DNA from: Tranquillimonas rosea
GTDB taxonomy: Bacteria > Pseudomonadota > Alphaproteobacteria > Rhodobacterales > Rhodobacteraceae
Assembly: GCF_900111315.1 (NCBI RefSeq)
Contig: NZ_FOGU01000005.1
Coordinates: forward strand, 248,001-312,000
Direction of reading: 5' to 3'
Length of the DNA: 64,000 bases
Shown here: positions 37,032-47,506 of the stretch, in pieces
Position numbering within the stretch: position 1 is the first letter of the stretch
How the letters are laid out: every line of letters starts with the position of its first letter
Made by a program: the position numbers and the translations under genes
The notes under the pieces: generated by a model
Database searches by the model: none
Seen by the model: only the letters and a program-made list of their open reading frames with translations
Told to the model about the DNA's origin: nothing

Positions 37032-37767
37032 GGCTGGTCGTGACGTAGTTCACGGCAAGGTCGCGATCGTTCAGAGACCATTGCCAAGTGACCGGGTTGA
37101 AGACCATGCCCTGCCGGTCCACCGGGTCCAGCCCGGCCTGTCGCAGCAGGGAATACAGCTCGTCCGGGGTGATGAACTTGCGCCAGTCATGGGTGCCGCG
37201 CGGGAGCCAGCGCATGATGTGCTCCGCCCCGACGATGGCCGCGCCGAAGCTGCGCATGGTGCGGTTGAGCGTCGAGCATATCATCAGCCCGCCGGGCTTC
37301 AGCAGGCGGCGGCAGGCGGTGAGATAGGCGGCCGGGTCCGACACGTGCTCGACCACTTCCATGTTCAGGACGACGTCGAACGTCTCGCCCTCGGCGGCCA
37401 GGGCCTCGGCCGTGGTGTGGCGATAGTCGATGTCCAGCCCGCCTTGCCGGGCGTGGACCTCGGCGACGGGGATGTTGCCGGCCGCGGCGTCCGCGCCGAC
37501 CACCTCGGCCCCGCGGCGGGCCATCGGTTCGGACAGCAACCCGCCGCCGCAGCCGATATCCAGAAGCCGCAGCCCCTCGAACGGGCGCTGCTGCGACAGG
37601 TCCCTGTCGAACTCGGCCGCGATCTGGCGGCAGATATAATCCAGCCGGCACGGGTTCTGCATGTGGAGCGGTTTGAACTTGCCGCGCGGATCCCACCACT
37701 CGGCTGCCATCGCCTCGAACTTGGCGACTTCGGTGGTGTCGATCGTGCTTTCGGTCATTCGCGGCAC
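37015..37767 (-). CDS. ubiG: Ubiquinone biosynthesis O-methyltransferase
   Basis: The 250-residue protein shows the UbiG signature: [23 protein letters not shown], the SAM loop [34 protein letters not shown] and the C-terminal [20 protein letters not shown]. It catalyses both O-methylations in ubiquinone synthesis. A GTG at 37767 with AGGA six bases before it is the best start; ATG at 37758 is the alternative. Divergent from the prolyl iminopeptidase gene. Confidence 0.95.
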   Translation of the reverse strand: MPRMTESTIDTTEVAKFEAMAAEWWDPRGKFKPLHMQNPCRLDYICRQIAAEFDRDLSQQRPFEGLRLLDIGCGGGLLSEPMARRGAEVVGADAAAGNIPVAEVHARQGGLDIDYRHTTAEALAAEGETFDVVLNMEVVEHVSDPAAYLTACRRLLKPGGLMICSTLNRTMRSFGAAIVGAEHIMRWLPRGTHDWRKFITPDELYSLLRQAGLDPVDRQGMVFNPVTWQWSLNDRDLAVNYVTTSLNPAR

Positions 37768-37823
37768 TCATTTTCCTGCTTTGCCCCGTGGCGGGGCCGG
37801 TTTCACGCATATATAGATCGACC

Positions 37824-38798
37824 ATGGACAAGTCGGCAGGTCAAAAGAACGCGGCGCATTTCCTCTATCCGCCGATCGATCCCTTCGACCAGAGGGTTCT
37901 CGACGTGGGCGATGGACACCGGATCTACGTCGAACAATGCGGCAAACGTGACGGAATCCCCGTGATCGTGCTTCACGGCGGGCCCGGCGGCGGGTGCAGC
38001 CCGGCGATGCGCCGGTATTTCGATCCCTCGGTCTACCGCATCGTGCTGTTCGACCAGCGGGGCTGCGGACGCTCGCGCCCCCATGCCAGCGTCAGCGCCA
38101 ACACGACGTGGCACCTGGTCGACGATATCGAGCGGATCCGCACCGAGCTGGGCATCGAGTCGTGGGCCGTCTTCGGCGGCAGCTGGGGCGCGACGCTGGC
38201 CCTGATCTATGGTGAGACGCATCCCGAGCGGGTGCGCCACCTGATCCTGCGCGGCGTATTCTTGATGACCCAGCGCGAGCTCGGCTGGTTCTACGGCGGT
38301 GGGGCCGGGCAGTTCTGGCCCGACGTCTGGAAGCGGTTCGCCGATCTCATCCCCGAGGACGAGCATGACGACCTGATCGCCGCCTATCACCGGCGCCTGT
38401 TCTCGGGCGACCTGATGATGGAGACCCGGTTCGCACGCGCCTGGGCCAGCTGGGAGAACACGCTCGCCTCGATCGACAACGAGGGGCCCGGTGGCGAAAG
38501 CCCGGCGGAATACGCTCGGGCCTTCGCGCGGCTGGAGAATCACTATTTCACCAATGCCGGCTTCCTCGAACGGGATGGCCAGATCCTCGAGGATGCGGAT
38601 GCGCTGGCGGATATTCCGGGAACGATCGTCCAGGGCCGTTACGACATGATCTGCCCGCCGCTCTCGGCGCATCTCCTGTCCCGTGCCTGGCCCGCCGCGC
38701 GGCTGGTGATGGTGCCGCGGGCGGGCCATGCGCTGTCCGAGCCGGGCATCAGCCGCGAGCTGGTCGGGACGATGGATTCGCTGCGCAGCAGGCTCTGA
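37824..38798 (+). CDS. pip: Prolyl aminopeptidase (alpha/beta hydrolase)
   Basis: A 324-residue alpha/beta hydrolase with VLHGGPGGGCSPAMRRYFDP (oxyanion hole), DQRGCGRSRPHAS, nucleophile Ser in GGSWGATLALIY, and the catalytic His in PRAGHALSE. This is the classic proline iminopeptidase signature, which removes N-terminal proline from peptides. The start at 37824 lacks a clear ribosome site. The activity would feed proline pools, but no functional link to the hydroxyproline island 22 kb away can be claimed. Confidence 0.93.
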   Translation: MDKSAGQKNAAHFLYPPIDPFDQRVLDVGDGHRIYVEQCGKRDGIPVIVLHGGPGGGCSPAMRRYFDPSVYRIVLFDQRGCGRSRPHASVSANTTWHLVDDIERIRTELGIESWAVFGGSWGATLALIYGETHPERVRHLILRGVFLMTQRELGWFYGGGAGQFWPDVWKRFADLIPEDEHDDLIAAYHRRLFSGDLMMETRFARAWASWENTLASIDNEGPGGESPAEYARAFARLENHYFTNAGFLERDGQILEDADALADIPGTIVQGRYDMICPPLSAHLLSRAWPAARLVMVPRAGHALSEPGISRELVGTMDSLRSRL

Positions 38799-38923
38799 TC
38801 GGCGGGGGTCCGCGCTGGCGGGTGAGCCGCCTGACGCACGGTCATCGCGGCGCCTGTGGCAAGAAGGGTGGCGATTCGCCGGCCCGATCGGTGTAGACTC
38901 GGGCCGCGACGGGGTGAGGACCG

Positions 38924-40468
38924 ATGACACGCATCTCAAGACGCGGGCTTCTGCAGAGCGGTGCCGCTGCCGGTGTTCTGGCGGCGACCGGCCTGCCGGG
39001 GCGCGCGCAGGGCAAGCGGGGCGGGTGCCTGCGGCTTGGACTGGCCGGGGCGCATGCGTCCGACACCTGGGATGCCCGCAGCCACGCCGACACGTTCATG
39101 GTCATGGCCACGATGGGGGGCGTCTTCGACTGCCTGACCGAGATCGCGTCGAATGGCGAGCTTGTGGGCGAACTGGCCGAAAGCTGGGAGGCCAGCTCGG
39201 ACGCCCGAGTCTGGACCTTCAACCTGCGCCGCGGCGTGGCCTTCCACAACGGCAAGGCGTTCGGCGCCGAGGACGTGATCGCGTCGCTCAACCTGCATGT
39301 CGCCGATGGCAGCACATCGGCCGCGCGGCCCATCGTCGAGAACATCGCCGAGATGAAGCGGCTCGGCGACCACCAGGTGCAGATGGTGCTCAGGGCCGGC
39401 AACGCCGATTTCCCGTTCCTGCTGTCGGACTATCACCTGGCGATCTACCCCGCGGGACAGATCGACGAAGCCATCGCGGCGGGGATCGGCACCGGTCTCT
39501 ACCGGGTGGAGCGGTTCGAGCCGGGCGTGCGCGCGGCGCTCCGCCGGGTCGAGGGGCACTACAAGGACGGCCAGGCCGGCTGGTTCGACACGGTCGAGCT
39601 GATCGCCATGACCGACCCGGCCACTCGGATGGCCGCGCTGCGGGCGGGGCAGGTCGATGCGGTGAACCGTGTCGACGTCCGAGACGAGGCGCAGATGACC
39701 GGGGGCCGCGACGTCTCGATCTTCGAGGTTTCGGGCAATCGGCACCTGGGCTTCCCGATGCGCACCGATATCGCGCCGTTCGACGACGTGGATGTGCGGC
39801 GCGCGCTGAAGCACGCGGTCGACCGGCAAGAGATGGTGGACAACGTCCTGCGCGGTCATGGCCGGGTGGCGAACGATCATCCGATCGGTCCCGTGAACCA
39901 GTATCTTGCCGGGACCCTGCCGCAGCACGGCTACGACCCCGACAAGGCGCGGTTCCACCTGAGGAAGGCTGGCTACGAGTCGTTGGACCTGACGCTCTGG
40001 GCGTCCGACGCCGCGTTCGGCGGCGCGGTCGATGCGGCCGGTCTGCTGCGGGCGTCGGCCCGTGCGGCCGGGATCGACATCGACGTCCGCGAGGTGCCTG
40101 CGGACGGCTACTGGTCCGGCGTCTGGGGGACCGCGCCGTGGCGCGCGAGCAGCTCGTCCGGCCGGGTCACCGAGGACTGGATGTTCTCGACGGTCGCCGG
40201 GGTCGGGGCCCCGTGGAACGAGACGCGTTGGACCGAGGAGCCGTTCCAGAAACGCCTGATCGAAGCCCGCGCGACGCTCGACACCGCGCGGCGGGCCGAG
40301 ATGTATGCCGAGATGCAGGCCAGCTTCAGCGCGGATGGCGGCGCCCTGATCCCAATGTATGCAACCCACGTCGATGCGGCCTCGTCGAAGCTGACCAATG
40401 CCGGCACGATCAGCGACGTTCTGGAGATGGACGGCAGCCGGCTGATCGAGCGTTGGTGGTTCGCCTGA
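38924..40468 (+). CDS. Tat-exported ABC-type peptide/nickel solute-binding protein (SBP_bac_5), orphan
   Basis: A 514-residue protein with a twin-arginine signal (ISRRGLLQSGAAAGVLAATG) and the family 5 binding fold: LAESWEASSDARVWTFNLRRGVAFHNGKAFGAEDV, the middle GTGLYRVERFEPG and VRRALKHAVDRQEMVDNVL. Members deliver oligopeptides, metals or other compounds to Dpp/Opp permeases. No permease or ATPase genes are adjacent, so it must use a transporter encoded elsewhere or act as a sensor. Confidence 0.88.
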   Translation: MTRISRRGLLQSGAAAGVLAATGLPGRAQGKRGGCLRLGLAGAHASDTWDARSHADTFMVMATMGGVFDCLTEIASNGELVGELAESWEASSDARVWTFNLRRGVAFHNGKAFGAEDVIASLNLHVADGSTSAARPIVENIAEMKRLGDHQVQMVLRAGNADFPFLLSDYHLAIYPAGQIDEAIAAGIGTGLYRVERFEPGVRAALRRVEGHYKDGQAGWFDTVELIAMTDPATRMAALRAGQVDAVNRVDVRDEAQMTGGRDVSIFEVSGNRHLGFPMRTDIAPFDDVDVRRALKHAVDRQEMVDNVLRGHGRVANDHPIGPVNQYLAGTLPQHGYDPDKARFHLRKAGYESLDLTLWASDAAFGGAVDAAGLLRASARAAGIDIDVREVPADGYWSGVWGTAPWRASSSSGRVTEDWMFSTVAGVGAPWNETRWTEEPFQKRLIEARATLDTARRAEMYAEMQASFSADGGALIPMYATHVDAASSKLTNAGTISDVLEMDGSRLIERWWFA

Positions 40469-40647
40469 ACCGGGAAGGCGGCGAATCACTCCGCGTCGGC
40501 CACGTCCCTCTACCTCGCCCGATCCGGCCGGCCAAAGCGCCCGTAACTGCCCGTTCACGATGTCGTGGCCACACAGCCGGCCCGATAGCGCCGACGCGAC
40601 GGCGATCCGGGCTTGTGCCAGCAGCGCAAGCCGGTAGGACACGCCCC

Positions 40648-40998
40648 ATGATCCGAGCGGTGCGATACCTGTCGCGGCGGCAGCCGCTTGTCCTGGCGGC
40701 GTTCGTCATCTCGACGGCCTGCACGGGGTATTTCGGCGTGAAGGTCTGGCGCAATGCCGTCTATTTCAGCGACCCCGTCCACCGAGCGACGCCGATCTCG
40801 GGCTGGATGACGCCGGGCTATGCGGCCATGTCCTCGGGCGTCGAGCCCGCGGCGCTGTTACAAGCGCTCGAACTGGACCCCTCGGTCCGGCGCGGGGGTC
40901 GCACCCTGTCCGAGATCGCCCGGTCGCGCGACGTTCCGGTGAGCGAGCTTCTGGACGAGGTCGAATCGATTTTGGCCGAAGAGCGGTCTGGCGGATGA
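40648..40998 (+). CDS. Hypothetical membrane protein, 116 residues
   Basis: The predicted protein has one N-terminal membrane helix (about 13-34, LVLAAFVISTACTGYFGVKVW) and a soluble C-terminal domain of about 80 residues that is mostly helical and acidic, ending [18 protein letters not shown] precedes ATG 40648 and the gene overlaps dedA by 4 bp (ATGA), so it is likely translated with dedA. I recognise no family. The pattern TLSEIARSRDVPVSELLDEVE resembles a helix-turn-helix-like or sterile-alpha-like helix pair, but this is weak. Confidence 0.7.
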   Translation: MIRAVRYLSRRQPLVLAAFVISTACTGYFGVKVWRNAVYFSDPVHRATPISGWMTPGYAAMSSGVEPAALLQALELDPSVRRGGRTLSEIARSRDVPVSELLDEVESILAEERSGG

Positions 40999-41606
40999 CG
41001 GAAACGCTGCTGGCCCTTCTTCCGATCTACGGCGTCTACCTTCTGGCCGTGCTGATCGCGATCAGCTGCTTCGGTGTGCCGTTTCCAACCGCGATGCTCG
41101 TGCTCGCGGCGGGGGCGCTGGCGGCAAGCGCCGACCTGGTGCTGTGGCAGGTGATCGCCGCGGTGACGATCGGCTTCGTGATCGGCGACCAGGGGGTCTA
41201 TGCCCTGGCGCGACGGGCCGGGCCCGGACTTCTGGCGCGGATGCGCACCGCCAAGAGCAGCGCGGCCACGGTGGCGCGGGCGGAAAAGCTGCTCAACCGT
41301 CGGGGGACACTGGCGATCTTCCTGTCGCGCACCGTGATCTCGCCGCTCGGTCCCTATGTGGGCTATATCAGCGGGGCCGCCGGACTGGGCTGGGCGCGGT
41401 TCACCATGGCCTCGGTGCCGGCGGCGGTGGTCTGGTCGTCGTTCTATGCGGCGCTGGGCAACGCCTTCGCCGCGCAGCTCTCGGCGACGTCGGCGCTGTT
41501 GGGGAATGCCATCGGGCTGGCGTCGTCGATCACGGTGATGCTGGTGTCGGCGTTGTGGCTGAGGCGCAGCTGGGCGCGGCGGCAGGCCTCTACCCACAAG
41601 CGGTGA
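40995..41606 (+). CDS. DedA-family (VTT domain) membrane protein
   Basis: A 203-residue protein with about five membrane segments and DedA features: [16 protein letters not shown] at the start, [16 protein letters not shown], and the re-entrant motif [23 protein letters not shown]. DedA proteins move lipid carriers or drugs across the inner membrane; undecaprenyl phosphate recycling is known for some. It is coupled to the upstream small membrane protein gene. Confidence 0.88.
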   Translation: MTETLLALLPIYGVYLLAVLIAISCFGVPFPTAMLVLAAGALAASADLVLWQVIAAVTIGFVIGDQGVYALARRAGPGLLARMRTAKSSAATVARAEKLLNRRGTLAIFLSRTVISPLGPYVGYISGAAGLGWARFTMASVPAAVVWSSFYAALGNAFAAQLSATSALLGNAIGLASSITVMLVSALWLRRSWARRQASTHKR

Positions 41607-41631
41607 CGACGCCTCTTGCGCCGGCGGGACC

Positions 41632-41724
41632 GGAGGCGTATATGGGCTTCGAACAGCGGCGTCTCAGGGTCCAAACCTGAAGGCTCCACCGGGAAATTGT
41701 GACGGGCCGCGTGCCCGTTTTTTT
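41632..41724 (+). promoter_or_regulatory. rimP-nusA-infB leader with terminator hairpin (candidate attenuator)
   Basis: Just before rimP, a stem ACGGGC (41702-41707) / GCCCGT (41713-41718) is followed by a run of T to 41724, the form of an intrinsic terminator. Upstream, TCAGG (41664-41668) pairs with CCTGA (41676-41680), and GGAG (41632) can pair with CTCC (41684). From memory, an alphaproteobacterial rimP leader motif of this kind has been described. The presence of a terminator only 12 bases before the start suggests attenuation. Confidence 0.65.
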
Positions 41725-41736
41725 GTGTTCGGACCA

Positions 41737-42327
41737 ATGTCAGACCTAATCGCCAAAGCGCAGATCGACCGCCGCCTTGCCGAAGTGATCCGGCCCGTGA
41801 TCGAGGATCTCGGGTTCGAGCTGGTTCGCGTTCGGTATCAGGGTGGCAAGCAACCCACCGTCCAGATCATGGCCGACCGTCCCGACGGCGGCATCGAGGT
41901 GGACGAATGTGCCACCATCTCGACCGCCGTCAGCGCCACGCTCGACGTCGAGGACCCGATCGAGGACCACTACACGCTCGAGGTGTCGAGCCCCGGCATC
42001 GACCGGCCGCTGACGCGGCTCAAGGATTTCGACCAGTGGGAAGGCTACGTCGCCAAGATCGAGACGACCGAGCTGATCGACGGCCGCCGCCGATTCAAGG
42101 GTGTGCTCGCCGGGATCGAGGGATCCGAAGTCCTGATCGAGATCGAGGAAGGCACAATCGGCCTTCAGTTCGACTGGCTCTCGGATGCCAAGCTGGTGCT
42201 GACCGACGACCTGATCCGTGACGTCCTGAAGGGGCGCAAGGACTCCGGCCACCTCGACGACAAGGAAGTCGATGCGGTCGAAAACGTGCTCGACGATGAC
42301 GCGGCCGACGGCCACGAGAAGGAGTAA
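41737..42327 (+). CDS. rimP: Ribosome maturation factor RimP
   Basis: A 196-residue protein with RimP hallmarks: [38 protein letters not shown] and [20 protein letters not shown]. RimP assists 30S subunit assembly. ATG 41737 gives the family-like N-terminus and has no clear ribosome site; a GTG at 41725 is possible. It follows a terminator-like leader and is followed five bases later by nusA. Confidence 0.93.
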   Translation: MSDLIAKAQIDRRLAEVIRPVIEDLGFELVRVRYQGGKQPTVQIMADRPDGGIEVDECATISTAVSATLDVEDPIEDHYTLEVSSPGIDRPLTRLKDFDQWEGYVAKIETTELIDGRRRFKGVLAGIEGSEVLIEIEEGTIGLQFDWLSDAKLVLTDDLIRDVLKGRKDSGHLDDKEVDAVENVLDDDAADGHEKE

Positions 42328-42332
42328 GCAAG

Positions 42333-43964
42333 ATGGCGATCACATCGGCCAACCAACTGGAACTGCTGCAGACCGCCGAGGCCGTCGCGCGCGAGAAGAT
42401 GATCGACCCCGGCCTCGTGGTCGAGGCGATGGAAGAGAGCCTCGCCCGCGCCGCCAAGTCCCGCTACGGCGCCGAGATGGACATCCGCGTCAAGATCGAC
42501 CGCAAGACCGGGCGGGCGACCTTCACCCGCGTGCGGACCGTCATCGGTGACGACGACGAGCTCGAGAACTACCAGGCGCAGCTGACCGTCGATCAGGCCA
42601 AGCAGTATCTCGACGACCCGCAGCCCGGCGACGAGATCCGCGACGAGGTTCCGCCGGTCGAGATGGGCCGGATCGCCGCGCAGTCGGCCAAGCAGGTGAT
42701 CCTGCAGAAGGTCCGCGAGGCCGAGCGCGACCGCCAGTACGAGGACTTCAAGGACCGCGCCGGCACGATCATCAACGGCATCGTCAAGCGCGAGGAATAC
42801 GGCAACGTCATCGTCGACATCGGCACCGGCGAGGGTGTCCTGCGCCGGAACGAGAAGATCGGCCGCGAAAGCTATCGCCCGAACGACCGCATCCGCTGCT
42901 ACATCAAGGACGTGCGGCGCGAGGTGCGCGGCCCGCAGATCTTCCTCAGCCGGACCGACCCGCAGTTCATGGCCGAGCTGTTCAAGATGGAAGTGCCCGA
43001 GATCTACGACGGCATTATCGAGATCAAGGCCGTGGCCCGCGATCCGGGCAGCCGCGCAAAGATCGGCGTCGTCTCGTATGACGGCTCGATCGACCCGGTC
43101 GGCGCCTGCGTCGGCATGCGCGGCAGCCGTGTCCAGGCCGTCGTGAACGAGCTTCAGGGCGAGAAGATCGACATCATCCCGTGGAACGAGGACATGCCGA
43201 CGTTCCTGGTCAACGCGCTGCAGCCGGCCGAGGTCAGCAAGGTCGTGCTCGATGAAGAGGCCGAGCGTATCGAGGTCGTCGTTCCCGACGAGCAGCTGTC
43301 GCTCGCCATCGGTCGCCGCGGCCAGAACGTGCGTCTCGCGTCGCAGCTGACCGGTCTGGATATCGACATCATGACCGAGGAAGAGGAAAGTCAGCGCCGC
43401 CAGGCCGAGTTCGAGGAGCGCACCAAGCTGTTCGTCGACACGCTGGACCTGGACGAGTTCTTTGCCCAGCTGCTGGTCTCGGAAGGGTTCACCAACCTCG
43501 AAGAGGTGGCCTATGTCGAGGCCGACGAGCTGCTGGTCATCGACGGCGTCGACGAGGACACTGCGTCCGAGTTGCAGGCGCGGGCCCGCGACTATCTCGA
43601 AGAGCAGAACCGCAAGGCGATGGAGCATGCCCGCGAGCTGGGCGTCGAGGACAGCCTGGTTGAATTCGAGGGCCTCACGCCCCAGATGATCGAGGCGCTG
43701 GCCAAGGATGACGTCAAGACGCTTGAAGACTTCGCCACCTGTGCGGACTGGGAGCTGGCCGGTGGCTGGACCACCGTGGACGGCGAGCGCGTCAAGGACG
43801 ACGGCTTGCTCGAGAAGTTCGACGTCAGCCTAGCCGAAGCGCAGAACATGGTGATGACCGCCCGTATCCAGCTGGGCTGGGTCGATCCCGAAGAGCTCGA
43901 GTCCGACGACGCCGACGAAGAGGGCGCCGAGCCGGAAGAGAGCGAAGAAGAGGCGAGCGCCTGA
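42333..43964 (+). CDS. nusA: Transcription termination/antitermination factor NusA
   Basis: A 543-residue protein with the NusA N-terminal RNA polymerase-binding domain (1-130), S1 domain (about 135-200: [21 protein letters not shown]), two KH domains (about 200-350: [26 protein letters not shown] and [18 protein letters not shown]) and two C-terminal helix-hairpin-helix repeats, then an acidic tail. It modulates pausing, termination and antitermination. It follows rimP by five bases. Confidence 0.96.
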   Translation: MAITSANQLELLQTAEAVAREKMIDPGLVVEAMEESLARAAKSRYGAEMDIRVKIDRKTGRATFTRVRTVIGDDDELENYQAQLTVDQAKQYLDDPQPGDEIRDEVPPVEMGRIAAQSAKQVILQKVREAERDRQYEDFKDRAGTIINGIVKREEYGNVIVDIGTGEGVLRRNEKIGRESYRPNDRIRCYIKDVRREVRGPQIFLSRTDPQFMAELFKMEVPEIYDGIIEIKAVARDPGSRAKIGVVSYDGSIDPVGACVGMRGSRVQAVVNELQGEKIDIIPWNEDMPTFLVNALQPAEVSKVVLDEEAERIEVVVPDEQLSLAIGRRGQNVRLASQLTGLDIDIMTEEEESQRRQAEFEERTKLFVDTLDLDEFFAQLLVSEGFTNLEEVAYVEADELLVIDGVDEDTASELQARARDYLEEQNRKAMEHARELGVEDSLVEFEGLTPQMIEALAKDDVKTLEDFATCADWELAGGWTTVDGERVKDDGLLEKFDVSLAEAQNMVMTARIQLGWVDPEELESDDADEEGAEPEESEEEASA

Positions 43965-43990
43965 ACACGTTGATCCCGAGGCAGACCCAA

Positions 43991-44623
43991 ATGAGCCGCG
44001 GTGGCGCAAAGAAGGAGCGGAGCGATCCGGAACGGCGCTGCATCGCCACGGGCGAGCGGCACCCGAAGAGGGGGCTGATACGGTTTGTCGTCAGCCCGGA
44101 AAACGCTATAATCCCGGATGTGGCCGAGAAGTTGCCCGGACGGGGCATCTGGGTCAGCGCCGAACGGTCGGCGCTCGACACGGCGGTCTCAAAGCGGCTC
44201 TTCTCGCGCGCGGCCCGGCAGCAGGTGACCGTTCCCGAGACCCTGGTCTCGGATGTTGAGGGTATTTTGTTGCGCCGGGTGCAGGACCGGCTGGCCCTGG
44301 CCCGCAAGGCGGGCAAGGCCGTCGCCGGGTACGAGAAGGTGAAGGACTGGCTGGGCAAGGACGAGGCGGCAATCCTGTTGCAGGCCTCGGACGGCTCCGA
44401 CCGCGGCAAGTCCAAGCTGCACCGGCCGCGCGGGCGGGGGTCGTACTTCGACATCCTGAGCGCGGTGGAATTGGGTTTGTCCTTCGGTCGGGAACATGTG
44501 ATACATGCGGCGCTTGCCGCAGGCGGACTCACTGACTCGTTCAGGGATGACGCCGTGCGGCTTTCGGGCGTTCGCGACGATGGCGGTGGCGATGCCACCG
44601 GAAAGGTAAAGAAGACCATATGA
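43991..44623 (+). CDS. YlxR (DUF448)-L7Ae-like RNA-binding protein
   Basis: The 210-residue protein has an N-terminal YlxR domain ([32 protein letters not shown]) and a C-terminal L7Ae-like part (about 95-170: [23 protein letters not shown]). This fused form is normal in alphaproteobacteria. It lies between nusA and infB, as YlxR does widely, and its stop overlaps infB by 4 bp (ATGA). Its role is probably RNA or nucleoid binding in translation/transcription. I used ATG 43991 with GAGG upstream; a TTG at 43970 is possible. Confidence 0.85.
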   Translation: MSRGGAKKERSDPERRCIATGERHPKRGLIRFVVSPENAIIPDVAEKLPGRGIWVSAERSALDTAVSKRLFSRAARQQVTVPETLVSDVEGILLRRVQDRLALARKAGKAVAGYEKVKDWLGKDEAAILLQASDGSDRGKSKLHRPRGRGSYFDILSAVELGLSFGREHVIHAALAAGGLTDSFRDDAVRLSGVRDDGGGDATGKVKKTI

Positions 44624-47118
44624 GCGATAATGACGGCAAAAAGACCCTCGGCGTTCGCGGCGGACAGCGTTCGGGTCAGGTGAAGCAGAGCTTCAGCCAC
44701 GGCCGGACCAAGAACGTCGTCGTCGAGACCAAGCGCAAGCGCGTGGTCGTGCCCAAGCCCGCATCCGGCAAGTCGGGCGGAGGCTCCGGCCAGTCCGCGC
44801 CCAAGACAGATCCCTCCAAGCGACCCGCCGGCATCTCCGATGCCGAGATGGAGCGTCGCATGAAGGCACTCGCGGCCGCCAAGTCGCGCGAGGCCGAAGA
44901 GGAAGAGCGTCGCCAGGCGGAAGAGAAGGCCCGCGCCGAAGAGCGCGAGCGTCGCCGTCGCGAGCTTGAAGAGAAAGAGCGCGAAGAGCGCGAGCGCGAA
45001 GAAAAAGCGCGCCAGAAGGCTGAAGAGGACGCCCGCCGCCTTGCCGAGCAGGAAGCTGCGAAGAAGCAGGAGGCCGCGCCCCAGCCCGAGGAACAGCAGC
45101 CCGCGGCCGAGGCCCCGAAGCCCGCCCCCGGCGGCAAGGGCGGCCAGCCCGCCCGCAAGCAGCCCGAGCGTGACAACCGCGACCGGACGGCAAAGCCGAG
45201 CAAGGGCGACGACAAGCGCCGCTCGGGCAAGCTGACGCTGAACCAGGCCCTGTCGGGCGGCGAAGGCGGCCGTCAGAAATCGCTTGCTTCGATGAAGCGC
45301 AAGCAGGAGCGCGCCCGCCAGAAGGCGATGGGCGGCTCGGCGCAGCGCGAAAAGATCGTGCGCGACGTTCAGCTGCCCGAGGCGATCGTCGTCTCGGAGC
45401 TCGCCAACCGCATGGCCGAGCGTGTCGCCGACGTTGTGAAGTCGCTGATGCAGAACGGCATCATGGCGACGCAGAACCAGACGATCGACGCCGATACCGC
45501 CGAGCTCATCATCGAGGAGTTCGGTCACAAGGTGACGCGTGTCTCGGACGCCGATGTCGAGGACGTGATCGAGCAGGTCGAGGACAAGGCCGAGGACCTG
45601 AAGCAGCGTCCGCCGGTCATCACCGTCATGGGCCACGTCGACCACGGCAAGACCTCGGTGCTTGACGCGATCCGCAAGACCAAGGTGGTCTCAGGCGAGG
45701 CGGGCGGCATCACGCAGCACATCGGCGCCTACCAGGTCGAAAGCGAAGGCGGCAAGACGCTGACCTTCCTCGACACGCCCGGCCACGCGGCGTTCACGTC
45801 GATGCGTGCCCGCGGTGCCCAGGTAACGGACATCGTCGTGCTGGTGGTTGCCGCGGATGACGCGGTGATGCCGCAGACGGTCGAGGCTATCCACCACGCC
45901 AAGGCGGCGGGTGTGCCGATGATCGTTGCCATCAACAAGTGCGACAAGCCTTCGGCGAATCCCGACAAGGTCCGGACCGATCTGCTTCAGCACGAAGTGA
46001 TCGTCGAAGGCCTGTCGGGCGACGTGCAGGATGTCGAGGTTTCGGCCATCAACGGCACCGGTCTCGACGACCTGATCGAATCGATCGCGCTGCAGGCCGA
46101 GATCCTGGATCTCAAGGCGAACCCCGACCGCGCCGCCGAAGGCGCCGTTATCGAGGCGCAGCTGGACGTGGGCCGCGGTCCCGTGGCGACCGTCCTGGTG
46201 CAGCACGGCACCCTGCGTCGCGGCGACATCTTCGTCGTGGGCGAGCAGTGGGGCAAGGTCCGCGCCCTGATCAACGATCAGGGCAACCGCGTGGACGAGG
46301 CCGGCCCGTCGGTTCCGGTCGAGGTCCTGGGCCTCAACGGCACGCCCGAGGCGGGCGACGTCCTGAACGTCGTCGAGACCGAGGCGCAGGCCCGCGAGAT
46401 CGCCGAGTACCGCCAGGAACAGGCGAAGGACAAGCGCGCCGCCGCTGGCGCCGCCACCACGCTCGAACAGATGATGGCCAAGGCGAAGGCGGACGAGAAC
46501 GTCACCGAGCTCCCCATCCTCGTGAAGGCGGACGTTCAGGGCTCGGCCGAGGCGATCGTTCAGGCGATGGAGAAGATCGGCAACGACGAGGTACGCGTTC
46601 GCGTGCTGCACTCGGGCGTCGGCGCCATCACCGAGACGGATATCGGCCTGGCCGAGGCGTCCGGTGCCCCGGTGTTCGGCTTCAACGTCCGTGCCAACGC
46701 ATCGGCGCGGAACACGGCCAACCAGAAGGGCGTCGAGATCCGCTATTACAGCGTGATCTACGACCTCGTGGACGACGTGAAAGCCGCGGCCTCGGGCCTG
46801 CTGTCGAACGAGATCCGCGAGAACTTCATCGGCTACGCCGAGATCCGCGAAGTGTTCAAGGTCTCGGGCGTGGGCAAGGTTGCCGGCTGCCTCGTGACCG
46901 AGGGCGTCGCGCGCCGCTCGGCCGGTGTGCGCCTCCTGCGCGACGATGTCGTGATCCACGAGGGCACGCTGAAGACGCTGAAGCGCTTCAAGGACGAGGT
47001 GTCCGAGGTCATCTCGGGCCAGGAATGCGGCATGGCGTTCGAGAACTACGAGGACGTCCGCCCCGGCGACGTCATCGAGATCTTCACCCGCGAAGAGGTG
47101 GAGCGCGCTCTGGACTGA
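44620..47118 (+). CDS. infB: Translation initiation factor IF-2
   Basis: An 832-residue GTPase. A long basic/acidic coiled N-terminus (about 75-170, with repeated [10 protein letters not shown]-type runs) is followed by the IF2 N-terminal fold, the G domain with [30 protein letters not shown] and NKCDKP, and the C-terminal fMet-tRNA-binding domain. IF-2 places initiator tRNA on the 30S subunit. It is the last gene of the rimP-nusA-ylxR-infB operon and is followed by a strong terminator. Confidence 0.97.
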   Translation: MSDNDGKKTLGVRGGQRSGQVKQSFSHGRTKNVVVETKRKRVVVPKPASGKSGGGSGQSAPKTDPSKRPAGISDAEMERRMKALAAAKSREAEEEERRQAEEKARAEERERRRRELEEKEREEREREEKARQKAEEDARRLAEQEAAKKQEAAPQPEEQQPAAEAPKPAPGGKGGQPARKQPERDNRDRTAKPSKGDDKRRSGKLTLNQALSGGEGGRQKSLASMKRKQERARQKAMGGSAQREKIVRDVQLPEAIVVSELANRMAERVADVVKSLMQNGIMATQNQTIDADTAELIIEEFGHKVTRVSDADVEDVIEQVEDKAEDLKQRPPVITVMGHVDHGKTSVLDAIRKTKVVSGEAGGITQHIGAYQVESEGGKTLTFLDTPGHAAFTSMRARGAQVTDIVVLVVAADDAVMPQTVEAIHHAKAAGVPMIVAINKCDKPSANPDKVRTDLLQHEVIVEGLSGDVQDVEVSAINGTGLDDLIESIALQAEILDLKANPDRAAEGAVIEAQLDVGRGPVATVLVQHGTLRRGDIFVVGEQWGKVRALINDQGNRVDEAGPSVPVEVLGLNGTPEAGDVLNVVETEAQAREIAEYRQEQAKDKRAAAGAATTLEQMMAKAKADENVTELPILVKADVQGSAEAIVQAMEKIGNDEVRVRVLHSGVGAITETDIGLAEASGAPVFGFNVRANASARNTANQKGVEIRYYSVIYDLVDDVKAAASGLLSNEIRENFIGYAEIREVFKVSGVGKVAGCLVTEGVARRSAGVRLLRDDVVIHEGTLKTLKRFKDEVSEVISGQECGMAFENYEDVRPGDVIEIFTREEVERALD

Positions 47119-47144
47119 GCGCGCCCCTCCACCGGGACAAAATG

Positions 47145-47175
47145 AAAGGGCGGCACGCCATCGTGCCGCCCTTTT
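47145..47175 (+). terminator. Rho-independent terminator of the rimP-nusA-infB operon
   Basis: AAAGGGCGGCACG (47145-47157) pairs with CGTGCCGCCCTTT (47162-47174) around a short loop and continues into a T-run, so the hairpin is long and near perfect. It also lies close to the 3' end of the 51-codon gene on the other strand. Confidence 0.9.
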
Positions 47176-47197
47176 TGCATCCGGATTTTCGCTGCGC

Positions 47198-47353
47198 TCA
47201 GACCGCGGCCAGGGTCGGCTGCGGCGGCGTGCGAACCGGGAAACCGGTATAGGCCTGCTCGCCCACCTGAATGGTCACACGCCCATCTTCGAGATTGCGC
47301 ACGACATTACCCTGCACCGAAACGCAGCTTCCGATTGTGATCGTCTGGACCAT
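47198..47353 (-). CDS. Small protein of 51 residues, function unknown
   Basis: On the reverse strand an ATG at 47353 is preceded five bases upstream by AGGAGAGG, an excellent ribosome site, and opens a 51-codon frame. The protein begins MVQTITIGSC and ends in a Pro-rich tail (RTPPQPTLAAV). The central VSVQGNVV and GRVTIQVGEQAY look like short beta strands around a turn. It ends close to the infB terminator. It is too short to assign; an OB- or SH3-like small fold is only a guess. Confidence 0.6.
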   Translation of the reverse strand: MVQTITIGSCVSVQGNVVRNLEDGRVTIQVGEQAYTGFPVRTPPQPTLAAV

Positions 47354-47506
47354 TGGACCTCTCCTAAAGCTGTCGTTTCAGTATGTCGGGAGATGGTTCC
47401 AAAATCACTAATAAAAAATGCACAACCCAGCAAAATACGCTCAAAGTATGTGCAAATTATGTAATCCGTAGGTCGGCGTGGCTTGCGCGCGACACGGTCC
47501 AGGCGA

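Noticed and set aside
38728-40647. Long plus-strand open frame running into the 116-residue membrane protein gene
   Set aside because: Most of it is a shadow of the binding-protein gene in another frame. Only the last 116 codons have a start with a ribosome site and a membrane helix.
41632-41693. tRNA-like appearance (GGAG...CTCC-ACC ends) before rimP
   Set aside because: The stretch is only about 62 bases, has no TTCRANTC-type T arm or proper anticodon stem, and runs straight into a terminator hairpin. A leader RNA fits better.
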